Shown: positions 10,871-22,446, counted from the first letter of the stretch. The stretch: DNA of 64,000 nucleotides from Craterostigma plantagineum (GCA_027422505.1 JAPQWV010000490.1:1-64000); one strand, 5' to 3'. A program made the numbers and translations. Notes: generated by a model not told the origin, from the sequence alone.

Positions 10871-11574
10871 CAGCAGCTTTCCGGGCAAAAAGTTGAACAA
10901 GCGCGACTCACGTGATGTAAACTTTGGTCAAATACGTTGACAAATTATATACTGCCCATAAAATGTAATATTTTCAAAAGTTAGTTTCCGTATTTAATTC
11001 CCCTGAAATTACGGACCCTATAACGCGAGCACCCCAAACATAGTGTCCATAGAATATATTTAAGCCTTTTCTTCAATGAATTACTTTTTGTTCGTAACAA
11101 GTTCGACCCCACTCATTGAGCTCGCGAATCGTTCACCCCCTAATTGTTCTCTTATTTTATTATTATTATTTATGAAAAACTCATTATAGACTGAATTTGG
11201 ATTTTGAAAATGGGTCATTTGAAGTGGAATTTTAAGCTTGATAAATAATAAAGTTTAGATTTGACCTCGAATTTGGACAAAATCAAAATACAAATAGGTT
11301 CGATTGCCGAACGAAATATTTTGGACAAATCGGATTTCAAATGGAAATTCGGAATCCAAACCGGCCATAAATCAAACGGGGAAAAATCTTTTAGTGTATG
11401 TGAATGTGTTTGCCCCGATTTGAAATGAATTATATACGCTGCTACATATAATAGGCCATGGACATTGAGAGGGCCTTTCTTACTGTTGGAGGGTCATCGG
11501 ACGGAGCTTGTGCGCCTATCTGTGGAGTAGAATTGAATTTGTTGGTAGGTGTGCGTTTATTTCTAGATTGCTAG
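10871..11574. other. No recognised feature
   Basis: AT-rich sequence with no convincing reading frame, LTR edge or inverted repeat. Possibly the decayed remainder of the MULE or old retroelement sequence. Confidence 0.5.
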
Positions 11575-12290
11575 TAGACGTGTTCAAACGGTTTGAAAAA
11601 CAATACCGAACCGTATCTGAACCGGCGGTCAGCGGTTCGGTTATTGTGATTTATTTGATTTGTTTAGAAATGAATAAAGGGTTGGAATTCTACTTATAAA
11701 GTTGTGAATGATTAATATTAATACAAGGAGCATTATGTGTCTTTTTAGTATGTTTTCCGAGCATAATTTTACTTTATTTCCGACTGCTTGTTATTCATGT
11801 TATTATTTGTTACAAATTTTGCTTAATTTTAAAGAAGCCATCGAGAATTAATCAGTGTTCATATTTCTACTTATAATATTGTACATTTTTAAAAAATCCT
11901 TCATGTACAATTTTGGGCGAATGTTTTATATAAATGAAAAAGAAATAGTTGAAGTATTTTCTAGCATTCCCGAAGTATTATGTTAAACTATTTGGTCGAT
12001 TATCGTATTTTCTTTATATAGTATTCAATGTGTAATTATTATTTTTAATGTTACTGCATTTTTTATATAAATTTTCTAAGTTGGAACGAATTTTTTTAGC
12101 ATTATTAGAAATTTGGTTTTGTTTTTTTTTTTAAAAATTGAAACTGTAAACCAGCGGTTCAAACCGTAACTGAATCGGCTCCTTCAGTTACAACCCCTAA
12201 CGAAATCGTGGTTACTGCGGCTCGGTTACGGTTAGAGTTTTTTTGCAACCCGTAAACCGGCGGTTCATAACCGTAGGTCGCATTCATGTA
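11575..12290. mobile_element. Non-coding element of the GGTTCGGTT type
   Basis: The left end has GTGTTCAAACGGTTTG, then AACCGGCGGTCAGCGGTTCGG. The right end has AACCAGCGGTTCAAACCG and AACCGGCGGTTCATAACCG. The two ends are imperfect inverted copies around an AT-rich core, as in the element at 35560-35989, which also begins with GTGTTCA. No target duplication was found, so the ends are approximate. A hAT-type MITE is the best guess. Confidence 0.45.
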
Positions 12291-12643
12291 CACACTTCCA
12301 CCCTCAAAAGTCCCAGGATGCTTCAAAAGATTGGCCTTCGCATCAAAGATCATGCACCGTGATCGCATGATAAAACATGGATGAGTTATATATTGGGGAC
12401 CTCCAGGTGTCACGAGATCGAATTCTGGAGAAGTTTAAAATTTTTCTCGAGATCCCCGTAAGGCAAATATGCATGACACGTAATAAGGGTTTCTAAGCTT
12501 ACCCTCGTCGCGAAGATCCCATCTCTCACTTTGCCATCCCGATTGTCGTAGTCCGCTCCGAGCAACGTCGTGACCTCTCTGAGCTCCAACACATTGGCAA
12601 GATCATCATACCAGGGACATATCCAAATTCCACCTCCTCCCAT
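12159..12643 (-). pseudogene. Unrecognised minus-strand reading frames
   Basis: A 77-codon frame starts at an ATG in good context (ATCCATGGGAGG, 12643). A TATAAAA lies about 30 bp upstream on the minus strand (near 12672-12678). The frame reads like a folded protein (GIWICPWYDDL, GADYDNRDGKVRDG). Near 12420 a one-base shift moves into a second frame (LVTPGGPQYITHP, FEGGSVYMNA) that runs to 12159; its last ~40 codons lie in the adjacent repeat. I do not recognise the family. It could be a host gene fragment or chance coding inside the copia LTR region that follows. Confidence 0.3.
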
Positions 12644-12649
12644 GGATTA

Positions 12650-14556
12650 GAGAGGAGGGGAAGATGTTTTTATAAAAGATGTGTTTGTGTCTGTGTATGT
12701 GTGTTTAATTTACTAAAAACTCAAACACACTTAAGTTTTTCTCAAGAACAAACTCATATGCTCTCAAGTCTCCCCAAACTCAAAGTTAGAGTGAGAAAAA
12801 ATAAGCTAGAATTCAATCATGGACGAAATTAGCAAGTCCTTAACTTAAATTAATTTTTCAACCATGAAAATGACTTTAAGTTTGATAAAATTGAATCATG
12901 TCCTACATGACTCAAATTTTGTTTGATTCCACAAATCTTGTTTCAAATCATCAAATGACTAGATATTGTCCCACAATCTAACAAAAAAACAATGGACGAA
13001 TTTGGACTTGATTTGGACAAGTTTTGACCAAAAACTGTCGGTTCACGGCCTCGTGCATAGCCCTTCACGGCCGTGAGTTGGGGCAGTGACTTGAGCCACT
13101 CTATGCCCCTATTCACGGCCAGGCTTCACAGCCAGCCACTGGCCGTGAGCCATGGTTCACGGCCGCTGCCCGCAAGTGTCACGACCGTGACGCTTGCGAC
13201 AGCTTTGCGACAGTTTAGTATTTCTCTCCAATCGAAGAATAAACGATGTCCGGTGGACCTAAAATTCTATCCACAGAAAGAAGACTCACAAACAATGTGA
13301 TTCTCAATCTGAGGTCTAGATTGGGAGATACTAATTTCTGAAACCGTTGCTACTTTTCAGGCAGGCTTCACAAACCGTGACGAGGCCTTGCTCGTGGTTG
13401 TGAACCCTATCTACTTTCAATTCTTAATCATTTCATTTCAGGAATCTAAGCCCGTGTAAATATAGTTTTCTAAAACTTATTTGACATTTCATTAACGACT
13501 CCAAGCTTGTTAAATAATAACACATCTCACTTTATCAGATACTGTCTCAGTGATCTTTTTTAAGCGCAACTCTCTTGGTTCGTCTCAACCCGGCAATGCA
13601 GGAATCCAAGAATTCGGTAAGCACCTAGCCAATCCTATGGTACCAAATAGATCCCGTGTTGAGTAATCTTCGATCTACGAACCGACTATAGATTATCGTC
13701 GTACGTATAGACCCTTCACCTATGTCTCGGTCGAGTGAGAGCCATGGTAATGTCAAACTTAGTAATCCGATACTATGCTAATTCGTGACGACGAAATTAC
13801 TAAACTACACTCCACGTCCCACTGAGTTAGTTTTTACGGTTTGCAAAGATTCCTTAATTCCTCGTCCCCAAATATGCATAGGACATATACCTCGATTACT
13901 TGCGAGGTTGTGAATCCCTCACGATTGTCAATGCCCAGCAGTTGCACTTTGTTGTCAAGACCGCATGTCGCCGCTGACCCATGTTCAACCTCGAACAAGG
14001 CGGGCTTAGCAAACTAGTGACAAGTCAGCACCCCGAAGCCAACTCTGTCAATGACCCCTTCAGTCTAAGGTCCACACACACTACTATAGTCAATCGATCG
14101 ATCATTGACACTCAGCGAGTAATTAGCCATGTGATCGTCAATTACGAGTCGTGTCCAAATATAAGTTAATCCCGTGATTCAACTTATGCCAATGATACGA
14201 TTCGCTTCCCAAGCGAATGGTTGGCATAACCATGTTAGAGTCGTCAACAAATAAGTCGTGATTGACACTCAGTCACCCACTGAGGTCTAAGACTTATGGA
14301 ATAAGGTAATATCGGAGAATAATCGCTCATCGGTGCCCCTCTCATCCCTTGAAGATCGGTGACTAAACTCATGATATATGAGATTTATTTATTTACCGTC
14401 TCACCGGATGCCTATTAAGACTTGGTAGGTAATAAAATAATATGCCTTTGAAAGAATTGTAAATTCCATAAATTAATATTCAATACAGTGAATAGCACGT
14501 TCACGTCTATGCCTTATTCATTACATGCTCGTTCCGAGGGCATATCCCCAAAACTT
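12650..14556 (+). mobile_element. Copia-type LTR region (probably solo)
   Basis: The right edge reads GAGGGCATATCCCCAAAAC, close to GAGGGCATATTCCTAACA at the end of the Copia-D LTR (33325). Both share a TTTATTTATTKACCGTCTCACCGGATGC-like block about 150-200 bp before the end. A run of CACGGCC motifs lies at 13046-13200. A segment at 13200-13330 resembles 57735-57870 of the Tekay LTR. The sequence changes directly to RT codons after 14556 with no PBS, so this looks like a solo LTR or truncated copy inserted in Copia-D. The left edge is not resolved. Confidence 0.45.
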
Positions 14557-14597
14557 AGAACATCTAACGAGATTGTTATTGACTAAATCTCACTGTG
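14557..14597 (+). pseudogene. Copia-D reverse transcriptase, left fragment
   Basis: A short stretch that, joined across the Copia-C insertion, continues into RT codons at 30339 (TKSHCV before the insertion, ILKRFNAYE after it, allowing one stop). This is the copia RT region that precedes the SLMYLM motif. The identification depends on the join being correct, which the CTGTG target duplication supports. Confidence 0.6.
14593..14597. other. Copia-C target-site duplication, left copy (CTGTG)
   Basis: CTGTG directly precedes the left LTR. The identical CTGTG at 30334-30338 directly follows the right LTR. A 5-bp duplication is the standard product of LTR-retrotransposon integrase. Confidence 0.95.
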
Positions 14598-14943
14598 TGT
14601 TAGGTCCTACGATTAACAACTCTAAGATCCTAGGCAAGAATTAAAAGTAATTCGACGATAATGATAATCAATAAAATTCGATCGAAAAACTCATTGAAGA
14701 ACTATAGAGAGAATTCGAGTAGAGTGAGAAAGTTACTGTTGTTTCTCTCTCTAAAATTGAATTGCAAGCCTTTCGGATCAATTTTCAAACTTTCTCTATT
14801 CAGCTCAATTGATTTACAGTATTTATACCAACAAGCTTGGTATAAATATCAAACTAGTCCTAATCTAAGGACTACTATACAAAACGCCCCAAATTACAAG
14901 GACAACTAATAAAATCAAACACAATTAGAAATGGTATTCTACA
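14598..14943 (-). mobile_element. Copia-C 3' LTR
   Basis: Plus-strand limits are TGTTAGGTCCTACGATTAAC and GGTATTCTACA (TG...CA). It carries a perfect 10-bp inverted repeat, TATTTATACC (14820-14829) and GGTATAAATA (14839-14848), that places a TATA box on both strands. The accessory ORF reads across the polypurine tract into this LTR and stops at 14875. Confidence 0.95.
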
Positions 14944-15844
14944 TTCTCCCCTTTGTGCTTGATTGCATCTCCGCTCCGCTGTTCGTCCTTGTCGGGCGTA
15001 GTACGATCTGCGCAAGCTCAGCGCATACTCATAATCTCTAACCGTTGCCCTTAGCTTCAGGCGCTCCTCGATGTCATCCAACAATTCCATCAGGAGCGGC
15101 TGTTCTCTCACGACTGGTGTATCCACAGCATAGTGTCTCGGTTGATATTCTTCCAACCTCTGCGCGATGTTCCTCCTGACGACCGAGCTTGGCAATTGAG
15201 TTGTTGTAGGTGATGCCGGTGACCGAGCTGATGTGCACATGATTGCTTGGAAGTCCTTCGATCTCAGGTCCTTTGTTGACTGGTGCGGCCATGTTGACAT
15301 TCTTCATGTTGCTCTCCAGAGCTATCTGAAGGTTGTGTGCGGCGAAGTATTTGACTTGTCGCATCATGAACCGGTAGAGCCCTTCGAGGCCTTCTTTATT
15401 GACGAAGCCTTGAGGACCTTTGTACTTCTCCACGTACAGCTGATAGAGGTTGTATACCTCGTCCGCAGGGAGATACGGAAGGTCACTCTCTCTTAGTTCC
15501 TCTCGGGTTATGTCCACTCGCTCAATAACGTAGTGAGGTGTTGGAAGTCCTGCTTTTTCATAGTAGACACTGAGGAGTTGGCATATCGGGGAGAGTCCCT
15601 TGTAATGACTCTTCAGTCGTTCCTTCGGAATCCCCAGCCTTACGTCCGGTCCTAGTTGGGTCAGCATCCATAGATAAGGCATCCTCTTCTGTTGATCCCA
15701 GTGAGAGATCCCTCTCAGCTCAAACTCATCCGGCTTGTTGACTTTGTCCGGTGACCTCCAGATATTCTCACGGACTTCTTCGAGGAAGGGTATCTCTATT
15801 CTGATGTTCTCCCACGGCGTATCGATCCGAACGGTCCCTGGCAT
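14875..15844 (-). pseudogene. Copia-C accessory ORF, C-terminal globular part
   Basis: A 256-codon frame (15844-15074) begins MPGTVRIDTPWENIRIEIPF and has mixed hydrophobic and charged content typical of a folded domain (FLEEVRENIWRSP, LWMLTQLGPDVRLG, GLYRFMMRQVKYFAAHN). The last ~80 bp of similarity switch to another frame at about 15190-15200, giving VVRRNIAQRLEEYQPRHYAV and RLKLRATVRDYEYALSLRR. That frame runs through the polypurine tract into the LTR. The frame change is a frameshift mutation. Between 16031 and 15844 the codons are interrupted by several stops. No family is recognised. Confidence 0.6.
14944..14954 (-). other. Copia-C polypurine tract
   Basis: On the minus strand AAAGGGGAGAA lies directly against the LTR start TGTAGAATACC. 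It would prime plus-strand DNA synthesis. Confidence 0.88.
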
Positions 15845-16030
15845 CTGTCTGGTGGGGGAAGCCGCTCGTTGTGCGATTAATTCTGGTAGCCTTGGGATGT
15901 CTCTTTCGTAGTCTTTACCTTCCTGAAGTTCGTCTTATGATTACGAGGTCCACGGATGCTTGTTGAAGAAGTGTCAGCCGTCCTGAAGCCGTTGTCTCTG
16001 ATGCTCCTCGGGCATGGAATGGGTCATCCA

Positions 16031-17646
16031 CTATCCTTTGAAGATATATTTATCTAGGACCTCGTGTGCATTGACGCCATGTCCTGAGGGGCCCGGTTGG
16101 TCTGGAGCGACTGAGGGAGTAGCTTGGGTAGCTGCTAGGGCCACAAGCATTGCTGCACTTGCTTCTTCTTCCGAAAGCAAGGGGCTTGAGTAGATCAGTG
16201 GTGTGGGCGGAGGCGTCCGTAGGGTGAAGGTTGGTAGGTCGATATGTGGTAGAGTGGCGGTGTGGGTGGTTTGTGTTTGGATTTGGGTTTGGGTTTCACC
16301 AGCTCCAGTGCTTGTCTGTGTAGCGCCCGAGGCTTGTCCTTGGCCAGTTGTAGATGTCATTGGCCTCTTCTCCCCCTCATGATGATCCTGATCGTCAGGA
16401 TCGTCATGTCTGCGCCGTGAGTGGGAGCTTTGGCCTCGGCAAGTGTTAGTCAGTGGCTCAGGATGATCCACCAATCGCCGATAAGGGATTCTTCTTGCAG
16501 CGAGGGGATGGAAAGGCCGATCAAGCGGGAGAGGAGTATGTCGTGGAGCTCGGTTATAGGTATAGTGTATGGGTTGATGAGGATGGAGGAAGTGGCTAAA
16601 GGGTCGGTGGGTGTGGTTTGTGGAGGTGTGGGATTGGTTTGTGACGAAGGGCCTTCTGAGACAGGTGCTTTCCCCGTATCTCTTCGGGATGTCTCGATGG
16701 CTTGGAGTACTCTCTCCATGATTTTGTCTTCCATGGATTGTACAGCGGCAGAGAGAGCGGCTTGGAACTGCTCGCTCGTCACAAAGGGTGCGGACGCCTC
16801 CTTGGATGGACCAGGATGACTGATGTCGCTAGTTATCAACCCTTGAGTAGACACCGACTCTTTAGGTTGGCTCACAGTCACTTGAGGTTGTGACTGTATG
16901 AGACTTCAACTCAATCCTCGAGTCGAATCTTGAAGATTCGCCTCTATGGGTGTTATGGCAGGCCCAGGTTGTGCCTGCGAACCAGACACCACGAGGTTTG
17001 GTTGCGGCTCAAGATTGAGCGAAGAAGTGCCAGCAACACTTGTAGATGTGGTCAGCGCAGTATCTGGTGCGATGGTGACTGTTGGGAAGAGGGACTCCAG
17101 TTGAATGCTAAGTCTCTTGGGAGTCCTCCTTATCATGCTTATTTCCTCGTCAGACTCCGTGTCAGACGGGGTGGCTGTGTGAGGAGTGGGGTCACGATCA
17201 ACGTCCTCCAATGCATGATCCGTCACTAGTGGAAGAGAGCTTTGCCCCATTTCGACCTCGGGCTGTGCTACTGGTTGAAGAACCTCCACTATGGTTTCTT
17301 TGAGCACGCCTACATGTATGGGCACTTCCACTTGATATTCATGTGCAGGAGCCTCGAGCGCCATCTCAGTAGCCACGACGTCTATTAGGGTGTCATCTAC
17401 GTCGGGCATTGGCTCTTCGACCAATGGAGACTCATGTTGAAGCTCCTGAGCGACAACATCTATCTTCGCGTCGTCAGGGCTTGGTTGGTGTTCCGGTTGG
17501 GGAGGGCTCACATGAACATCTGTCGGGGGCCCTCTGATCATTTGCTCGGTTAGATTGTGTTCCCGGCAGAATCTCTGATACTCAGCTCCCGCGGGGTCGG
17601 CGAGCCTGAGTAGGTTGAGTGGAATCGGCATCGACGGTTGATCCAA
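16031..17646 (-). pseudogene. Copia-C accessory ORF, low-complexity middle part
   Basis: Three successive open segments (17646-16906, 16881-16450, 16474-16031) encode a P/T/S/E/Q-rich, probably disordered linker (for example TQTQIQTQTTHTATLPH). The first two share a frame and are separated by one TGA at 16906-16908. A frameshift at about 16460-16470 moves to the third. There is also a helical stretch (FQAALSAAVQSMEDKIMERV). Base composition is richer in GC than the surrounding non-coding parts. It joins the conserved N-terminal domain to the C-terminal globular part; no function is known. Confidence 0.55.
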
Positions 17647-17700
17647 GTCCGTGAGCCGTGGATTATGGAAGAACTTTAGCCTTGGCGGGTGATAGTTTCC

Positions 17701-18405
17701 TCAGGGAGGCAGCTGAGGGATATTCTCCGCGTGTAACTCCATGAACTCCCTGATGATCACGTTGAACCATCGAGCATAGGTCACATTCTTCGATCTTTGA
17801 TTCTCCTTCAGCCGAATCTGGCCAGCCAGATCATTCCAGATCAGCTGTGCGAAATCGTAATTTCTAGAGAAAGCAAGTCCGTGAAAGATTCGCAGTATAT
17901 TGTCGTTGCCCTTGTCGAAGCCAGCATGCTTGGGTGATAGACACTTGTTCACGATCCCGAACAGTGTCTTCCAGGGGTGAGTGATACCGCTGCTCTGAAC
18001 CTGAGCTAACTTGGTGAGATGCGGTTGATATCCCATTTGCATGAAGTCGTGGACTATTTCTGCGTCCGACAGGAGCGGGTCGTAATTTGCGCTGTATGGC
18101 AAGTCCAGTATCATCCCGAACTGGTTCTTGTCCATATGAATATGCCGTGTCCCGATTCTTGTTGTGAAGGAGAATGCTCCATTCGCTACAGCTCCGTGTA
18201 TATATCCCCAGAATTATTCGAGATAGACCATTGGCACAGAGGCAGTGCCCGTCAATGCGTGCCAGATGGGATGGCCTCGCATGATAGAGACAATGATCTC
18301 TTCCGGGCATCGAAAGGTGCTCAGATCGAGCTGGAAGTTTGTATCCTGGACCTTCAGATATAGATTGTGGTCGTATATGTGATTGTATCGAGGGTAGCGA
18401 TCCAT
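17701..18405 (-). pseudogene. Copia-C accessory ORF, conserved N-terminal domain
   Basis: Starts at the ATG at 18405. It contains IVSIMRGHPIWHALTGTAS and VPMVYLE, then a TAA at 18214-18216 where related proteins have a glutamine codon followed by FW. The same frame continues (MDKNQFGMILDLPY, ITHPWKTLFGIVNKCLS, ARWFNVIIREFMELH) to a TGA at 17701. From memory, this pattern (HP..ALT..A.VP..YLQQFW, then W.TL..I..KCL) recurs in accessory proteins attached to retrotransposon polyproteins of several asterid plants. It occupies the env-like position, but I see no signal peptide or membrane segment. The domain resemblance is recall, not a search. Confidence 0.65.
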
Positions 18406-20100
18406 CTGAAAAGAAATAAAAAGATATAAAAGTTCATTAGTTCATAATTTTTTATTATAGTCGAAAATGGATTTAATTTCATCAAACTATATTTGTATCA
18501 AGTCATGACATGTTTGATGATTTTTGAATTGAAATCGTATGATTTGCACATAGGATACTTGATTTTGAAAAAATGTAATGGCATGATTGTAATTTTGAAT
18601 TAAACACTTGACGCGTGAAAAAGAAATCGAAATTTTCTAAGTGTTTAATCGCGGGTAAAGTCACTGTTCATTCCGAGAAATTTTTCGCTCGATAAAATTG
18701 GTTTTCAAATTGATTTCCTATGCATTGATTTGATTTCAATTGTAATGTCTCCGTTTAATTTTTCGATCGAGAAAATTTTATTCGCTAATGTTCGCTACAG
18801 TGTAAAAGACTTAAAAAAACTTCTAAGTGTTGAAGTTGAAATCGTGAGACTGTAGTCGATCAATTTTTCGATCGAGAAAATTCCGCGTAAATTTACGATC
18901 GAGAAATTATTTCTCAGGTAAATTTACTGTCGAGAAATTTTCTTCGATTGAATGAAATTTTTCGATTTGAAATTTGTCGAGCGGAATGTAATTTTCGATT
19001 GTAAGTAAAATTTTTCGCTGCGATATATTTTTATCGAGAAATTAGTCAACGAAAGACTAAGTCAATCGTTGAGAAATTTTTCGATCAATTAAATCCTAAG
19101 CGGCGAATTTTACGATCTAAAAGTTAAGCGTTGAATAATTAATTTTTCGCTGCAAAATTTTTGCGACCAAATTGAAATTGAATCGAAAATTCTATTTTCC
19201 GATTGTAAGTTTTATGCTCGATAAAATTTGCATCTAAATTGTCTAATCAGTACTTAAGTTTTTTGCTCACAAAAATCCTAATTAGATTTCTCGATGGTAA
19301 ATAATTTTTCGGTCAAAATCTTCTATCTTAGCGACTAAATCAGAATTTTATCGATCGAAAACTAATTCAATACAAACAGTATCTCAATTAAATCGGAATT
19401 CAATTAAGACTGTTTGCGATCGACAAAGTTCTTCGATGGCTTCAAACATTCAAAAGTCCAGTTTCATCCAAACTCAAATTTCAGTCGAAGATGCAGATTT
19501 TCCGATGATTCATTCTACCAGATTCATAAAGAATATCGAAACTATCTTAAGTGCAGGCATTAAACTCAGATAAAACTCAAAATCAAGCCTTAATCACTAT
19601 AAAATAGTACGGTTTTTCTCAGTTTTGAAGAACAGTCGAAAATCTAAGCCTAAACATGCGAAAAACTTCAAACTGTAGATGCTAACGAAGGTAAATCACA
19701 CGCAGATGTCAAAATAATCTCATTTCTACCTTATACAGGCAGTTTGGTGTTGAAAATCGAATTTTTTTTTTGAGAAATTTGAGCTGCCTGTGAAAGTTTT
19801 GCGCGAGAGAAAATTTTTTGCGATTAGGCTTGTGTGAGAAAAAATTTTCAACTGACAAAAAAGTGAACTTTTATTAACTCGCTGTAAATCAATGTTGGGT
19901 TTGCGATTGGACGTTTTACGATTAAATGGATCAGGCCCATTACTATTTGCGCTCGAGAAACTTTTGACTTGAGAATTGCTCCTCAATTCAATTTTTTTCG
20001 ATCGCAAATTATCGCGGCTGTTCAAAATTATTCCCAACACTGTTTACGATCGAGAAACTTATGATCGTGAATTAAGTCTTTTATCTAGTTTTTTCGAAAG
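18406..20100 (-). other. Leader-like AT-rich block inside Copia-C
   Basis: About 1.7 kb without a real ORF, densely packed with TTTTTCGATCGAGAAA-type motifs. Its composition is strikingly like the element's own 5' leader (28913-29976). It precedes the accessory ORF just as the leader precedes gag. It may be a second leader or promoter for the accessory gene, or a fused remnant of another element. Confidence 0.45.
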
Positions 20101-20650
20101 TAAGTACTTCTAAAATTTTCAGATTGACCCCTATTTCAAATAAAATCACATTGTAAAGCTCCCCTTAGAATTAAAATAAATGCAATTAACTCCCTGTATT
20201 TTCCGTGTAGTAACATCTTGATTCCCTGGTAGAAATTAAAAATCTGTACCACTTAGAAAGAAGACGTTAGAAATAATGGTGTTAATTAGCAATTCTTTAG
20301 GGATGAAATATTAGGTCTGTGACTACTCCCTTCCTTGTAGTGTCGACGTCTTGCTCCGTAATTTTGTTTGAAGGAATCTGAAACGATTAGAGAAAAACGT
20401 CAAGAATATTTGGAGCTAATGCACGATTTTTATATTTGCTCCCCCTCAAATGATGCGCAAGAACTGACTAAGTATGCAAGCATATGAACTCAATTCAAGT
20501 CGCGAGCATATAACACACAAATTTACTCATTAAGCACATATACATGGTCCCCGAAAACATGTACTTATAGTATTGTGTGGGGATAAGAGTAGTGAAAAAT
20601 TTATCGCATTTAAACAATTCAGTACCAATGCAATCTAACATTGCATTTAG

Positions 20651-20870
20651 AATGTGCGATACTAAAACAGATTCGCATTTATTCAATTCAACTCATATGA
20701 AACATACATTTCATGTCAAATGTGCGAAACACTATAGAAATTCGCATATTCAATTCAACGCATACGAAACATAACATTTCATGTCAAAATGTGCGAAACA
20801 CTAAAGTAATTCGCATTTATTCAATTCAACGCATATGAAACATAACATTTCATGTCAAAATGTGCGAAAT
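20651..20870. repeat. 69-bp tandem repeat, about 3.2 copies
   Basis: Units begin ATTCGCATTTATTCAATTCA at 20671, 20740 and 20809, and end with ATGTGCGAAACACTA. A partial unit precedes them. Copies differ by small substitutions and one 2-bp deletion. Confidence 0.9.
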
Positions 20871-21479
20871 TTTTCTTTTCAAGTTTTTTCTTAAGTTTGT
20901 TTTTACTTTTTTTCATCATATTATTTATTCATATATATATATATTTTTTATTTTTTTCGTATTTTACTATTATTATAGTATGGGGTCAGATTATTTTGCT
21001 TCGATCAATCGTCACACCTAAAATTTTACGAGACATTTGAAAGAAGAAAATGCTGTCAAGTCATGTCGTCAAACTAAAGTCCTAAGTTCATAGACTGGTC
21101 CATTTCGACATCTCTCACTAGGTTCGCTCTTGCACTCAATTATTTCTAACTTGGGATGTTTATATTTATATCACTCAAGTCAACACAAGCAATTTTAAGT
21201 CAATTTACATGTGATCAAGGCATTTTTGATCATTTCACCCGAGCGAGAGACCGTCGATTGGAATTAAAAGGGGTGTAAGGGTTTTTAGTTTGGCTATGAC
21301 TTAGAAGGGAAGGAATTTAGAGGAAAGTGAGCTTATCTCTTCGTCACCTTCCATTTCTACGTCCGTCTCCCTTTTTTTCGGCGTCTTTCTTCTTTTCAAT
21401 CTTTTCTCCCTCTTTTTATTTTAAGAACTATCCCTTTTTATGTTATGCTCGAGCTGAAGCTCCGCTTCTCCACGAGGCT

Positions 21480-21740
21480 ATAGGAGATTATTGTAGGCGA
21501 AGTTCTTCTTGTTGGTTCCCGGGCCGATACCGCGCTCCACTTCTCTTAATCCCTAGAGAGGTTTCAGAGATTATCTTTTTGGAAAAGTTCACGGTAGCGG
21601 ATTCGTACCCGAGACTGCGCTCCTCTTCTCGTTTCCCGATATAAGACCGGATTATCGTTGGAGAAGTTCACTTCGTGGTGCTCCTCTTCCAGCCGTTCTG
21701 ACGAGCGTACGAGATTATCGTTGGAGACGATCACAGCAGG
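21480..21740. repeat. Degenerate repeat GAGATTATCGTTGGAGAAGT
   Basis: Four related blocks start near 21484, 21569, 21650 and 21711. Each has GAGATTATYGTTGGAGAAGTTCAC or a variant; the first three are followed by GCGCTCCTCTTCTC-like text. Spacing falls from 85 to 61 bp. The plus-strand reading frame is open across part of it, but no protein family is evident. Confidence 0.6.
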
Positions 21741-22446
21741 AACCATGCCACTTTCTATAAGATAGTCGGAAGGCAGGTTCCTTTGTTCTGAATTTTGCGC
21801 GTTGAGCAATGCCTTCTTTGGTCATCATCCCCCTTGTCTTTTGTTTTCTCCCCCTCCTTTTCACATTTGAACAACCATCCGAAGAGTATAGAATTTGGTT
21901 GAAGGCTCGGAATGGGTTTCAAAGGAAGAAAAGGACATCGGAGAAGGCTCAAAGTGGATGACTAAGGGCTAATGTGAGGGAAAAATTATATAAGGCCGAG
22001 TGAGGAGTATCCTAAGCGCCCTTATCATTTTCCTAACGATCTAAAGCAAGGTGAGTATGAAACCAAGTATGACTAGACAAGTCATTGATGTGTGACTCAC
22101 TTAAGAAATATATCCAAAGTAGGAAAAACGAACAAGGCTTGAATCCTCGCATATGTAAAGTGACTTTGTGTCTAGTGGAGCAACCTAATGACCTTTTAGA
22201 CACAAGAATGCGACTTAGACTGACAAAATTAAGCAATTAATCGATCGCATCTCGGGGTAAAATTTAAGTGACTTTTAGATCAAAGCATCATAAAGGATTT
22301 CGTCATACCCCTTTATTTTACAGGTATATATATTGTATATTTTTATTATATTTTATATTTGATATCATGCAAGATAAAGACAAATAAGCATGGAAAACAC
22401 ATAGAATAGAGCATGTGATAGCACAGAAGATCAGGTAATGCACATA

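Larger units (their letters stand above)
20101..22446. other. Non-coding stretch between the leader-like block and pol in Copia-C
   Basis: About 2.3 kb with no recognised gene. It holds a 69-bp tandem repeat (20651-20870) and a set of degenerate repeats (21480-21740). Two CGTCACA/TGTGACG-like edges near 21014 could mark an embedded LTR, but no paired end was found. The standard copia pol ends at 22447. Confidence 0.4.

Noticed and set aside
16421..17229. Plus-strand ORFs opposite the Copia-C accessory gene
   Set aside because: Low-complexity shadows of the minus-strand P/T/S-rich linker.
17701..18405. Viral envelope gene in Copia-C
   Set aside because: The position suggests it, but there is no signal peptide, membrane segment or cysteine pattern, so only 'accessory ORF' is supported.
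20640..20870. CRISPR-like array
   Set aside because: The units are directly adjacent tandem copies without unique spacers, in a plant retroelement.
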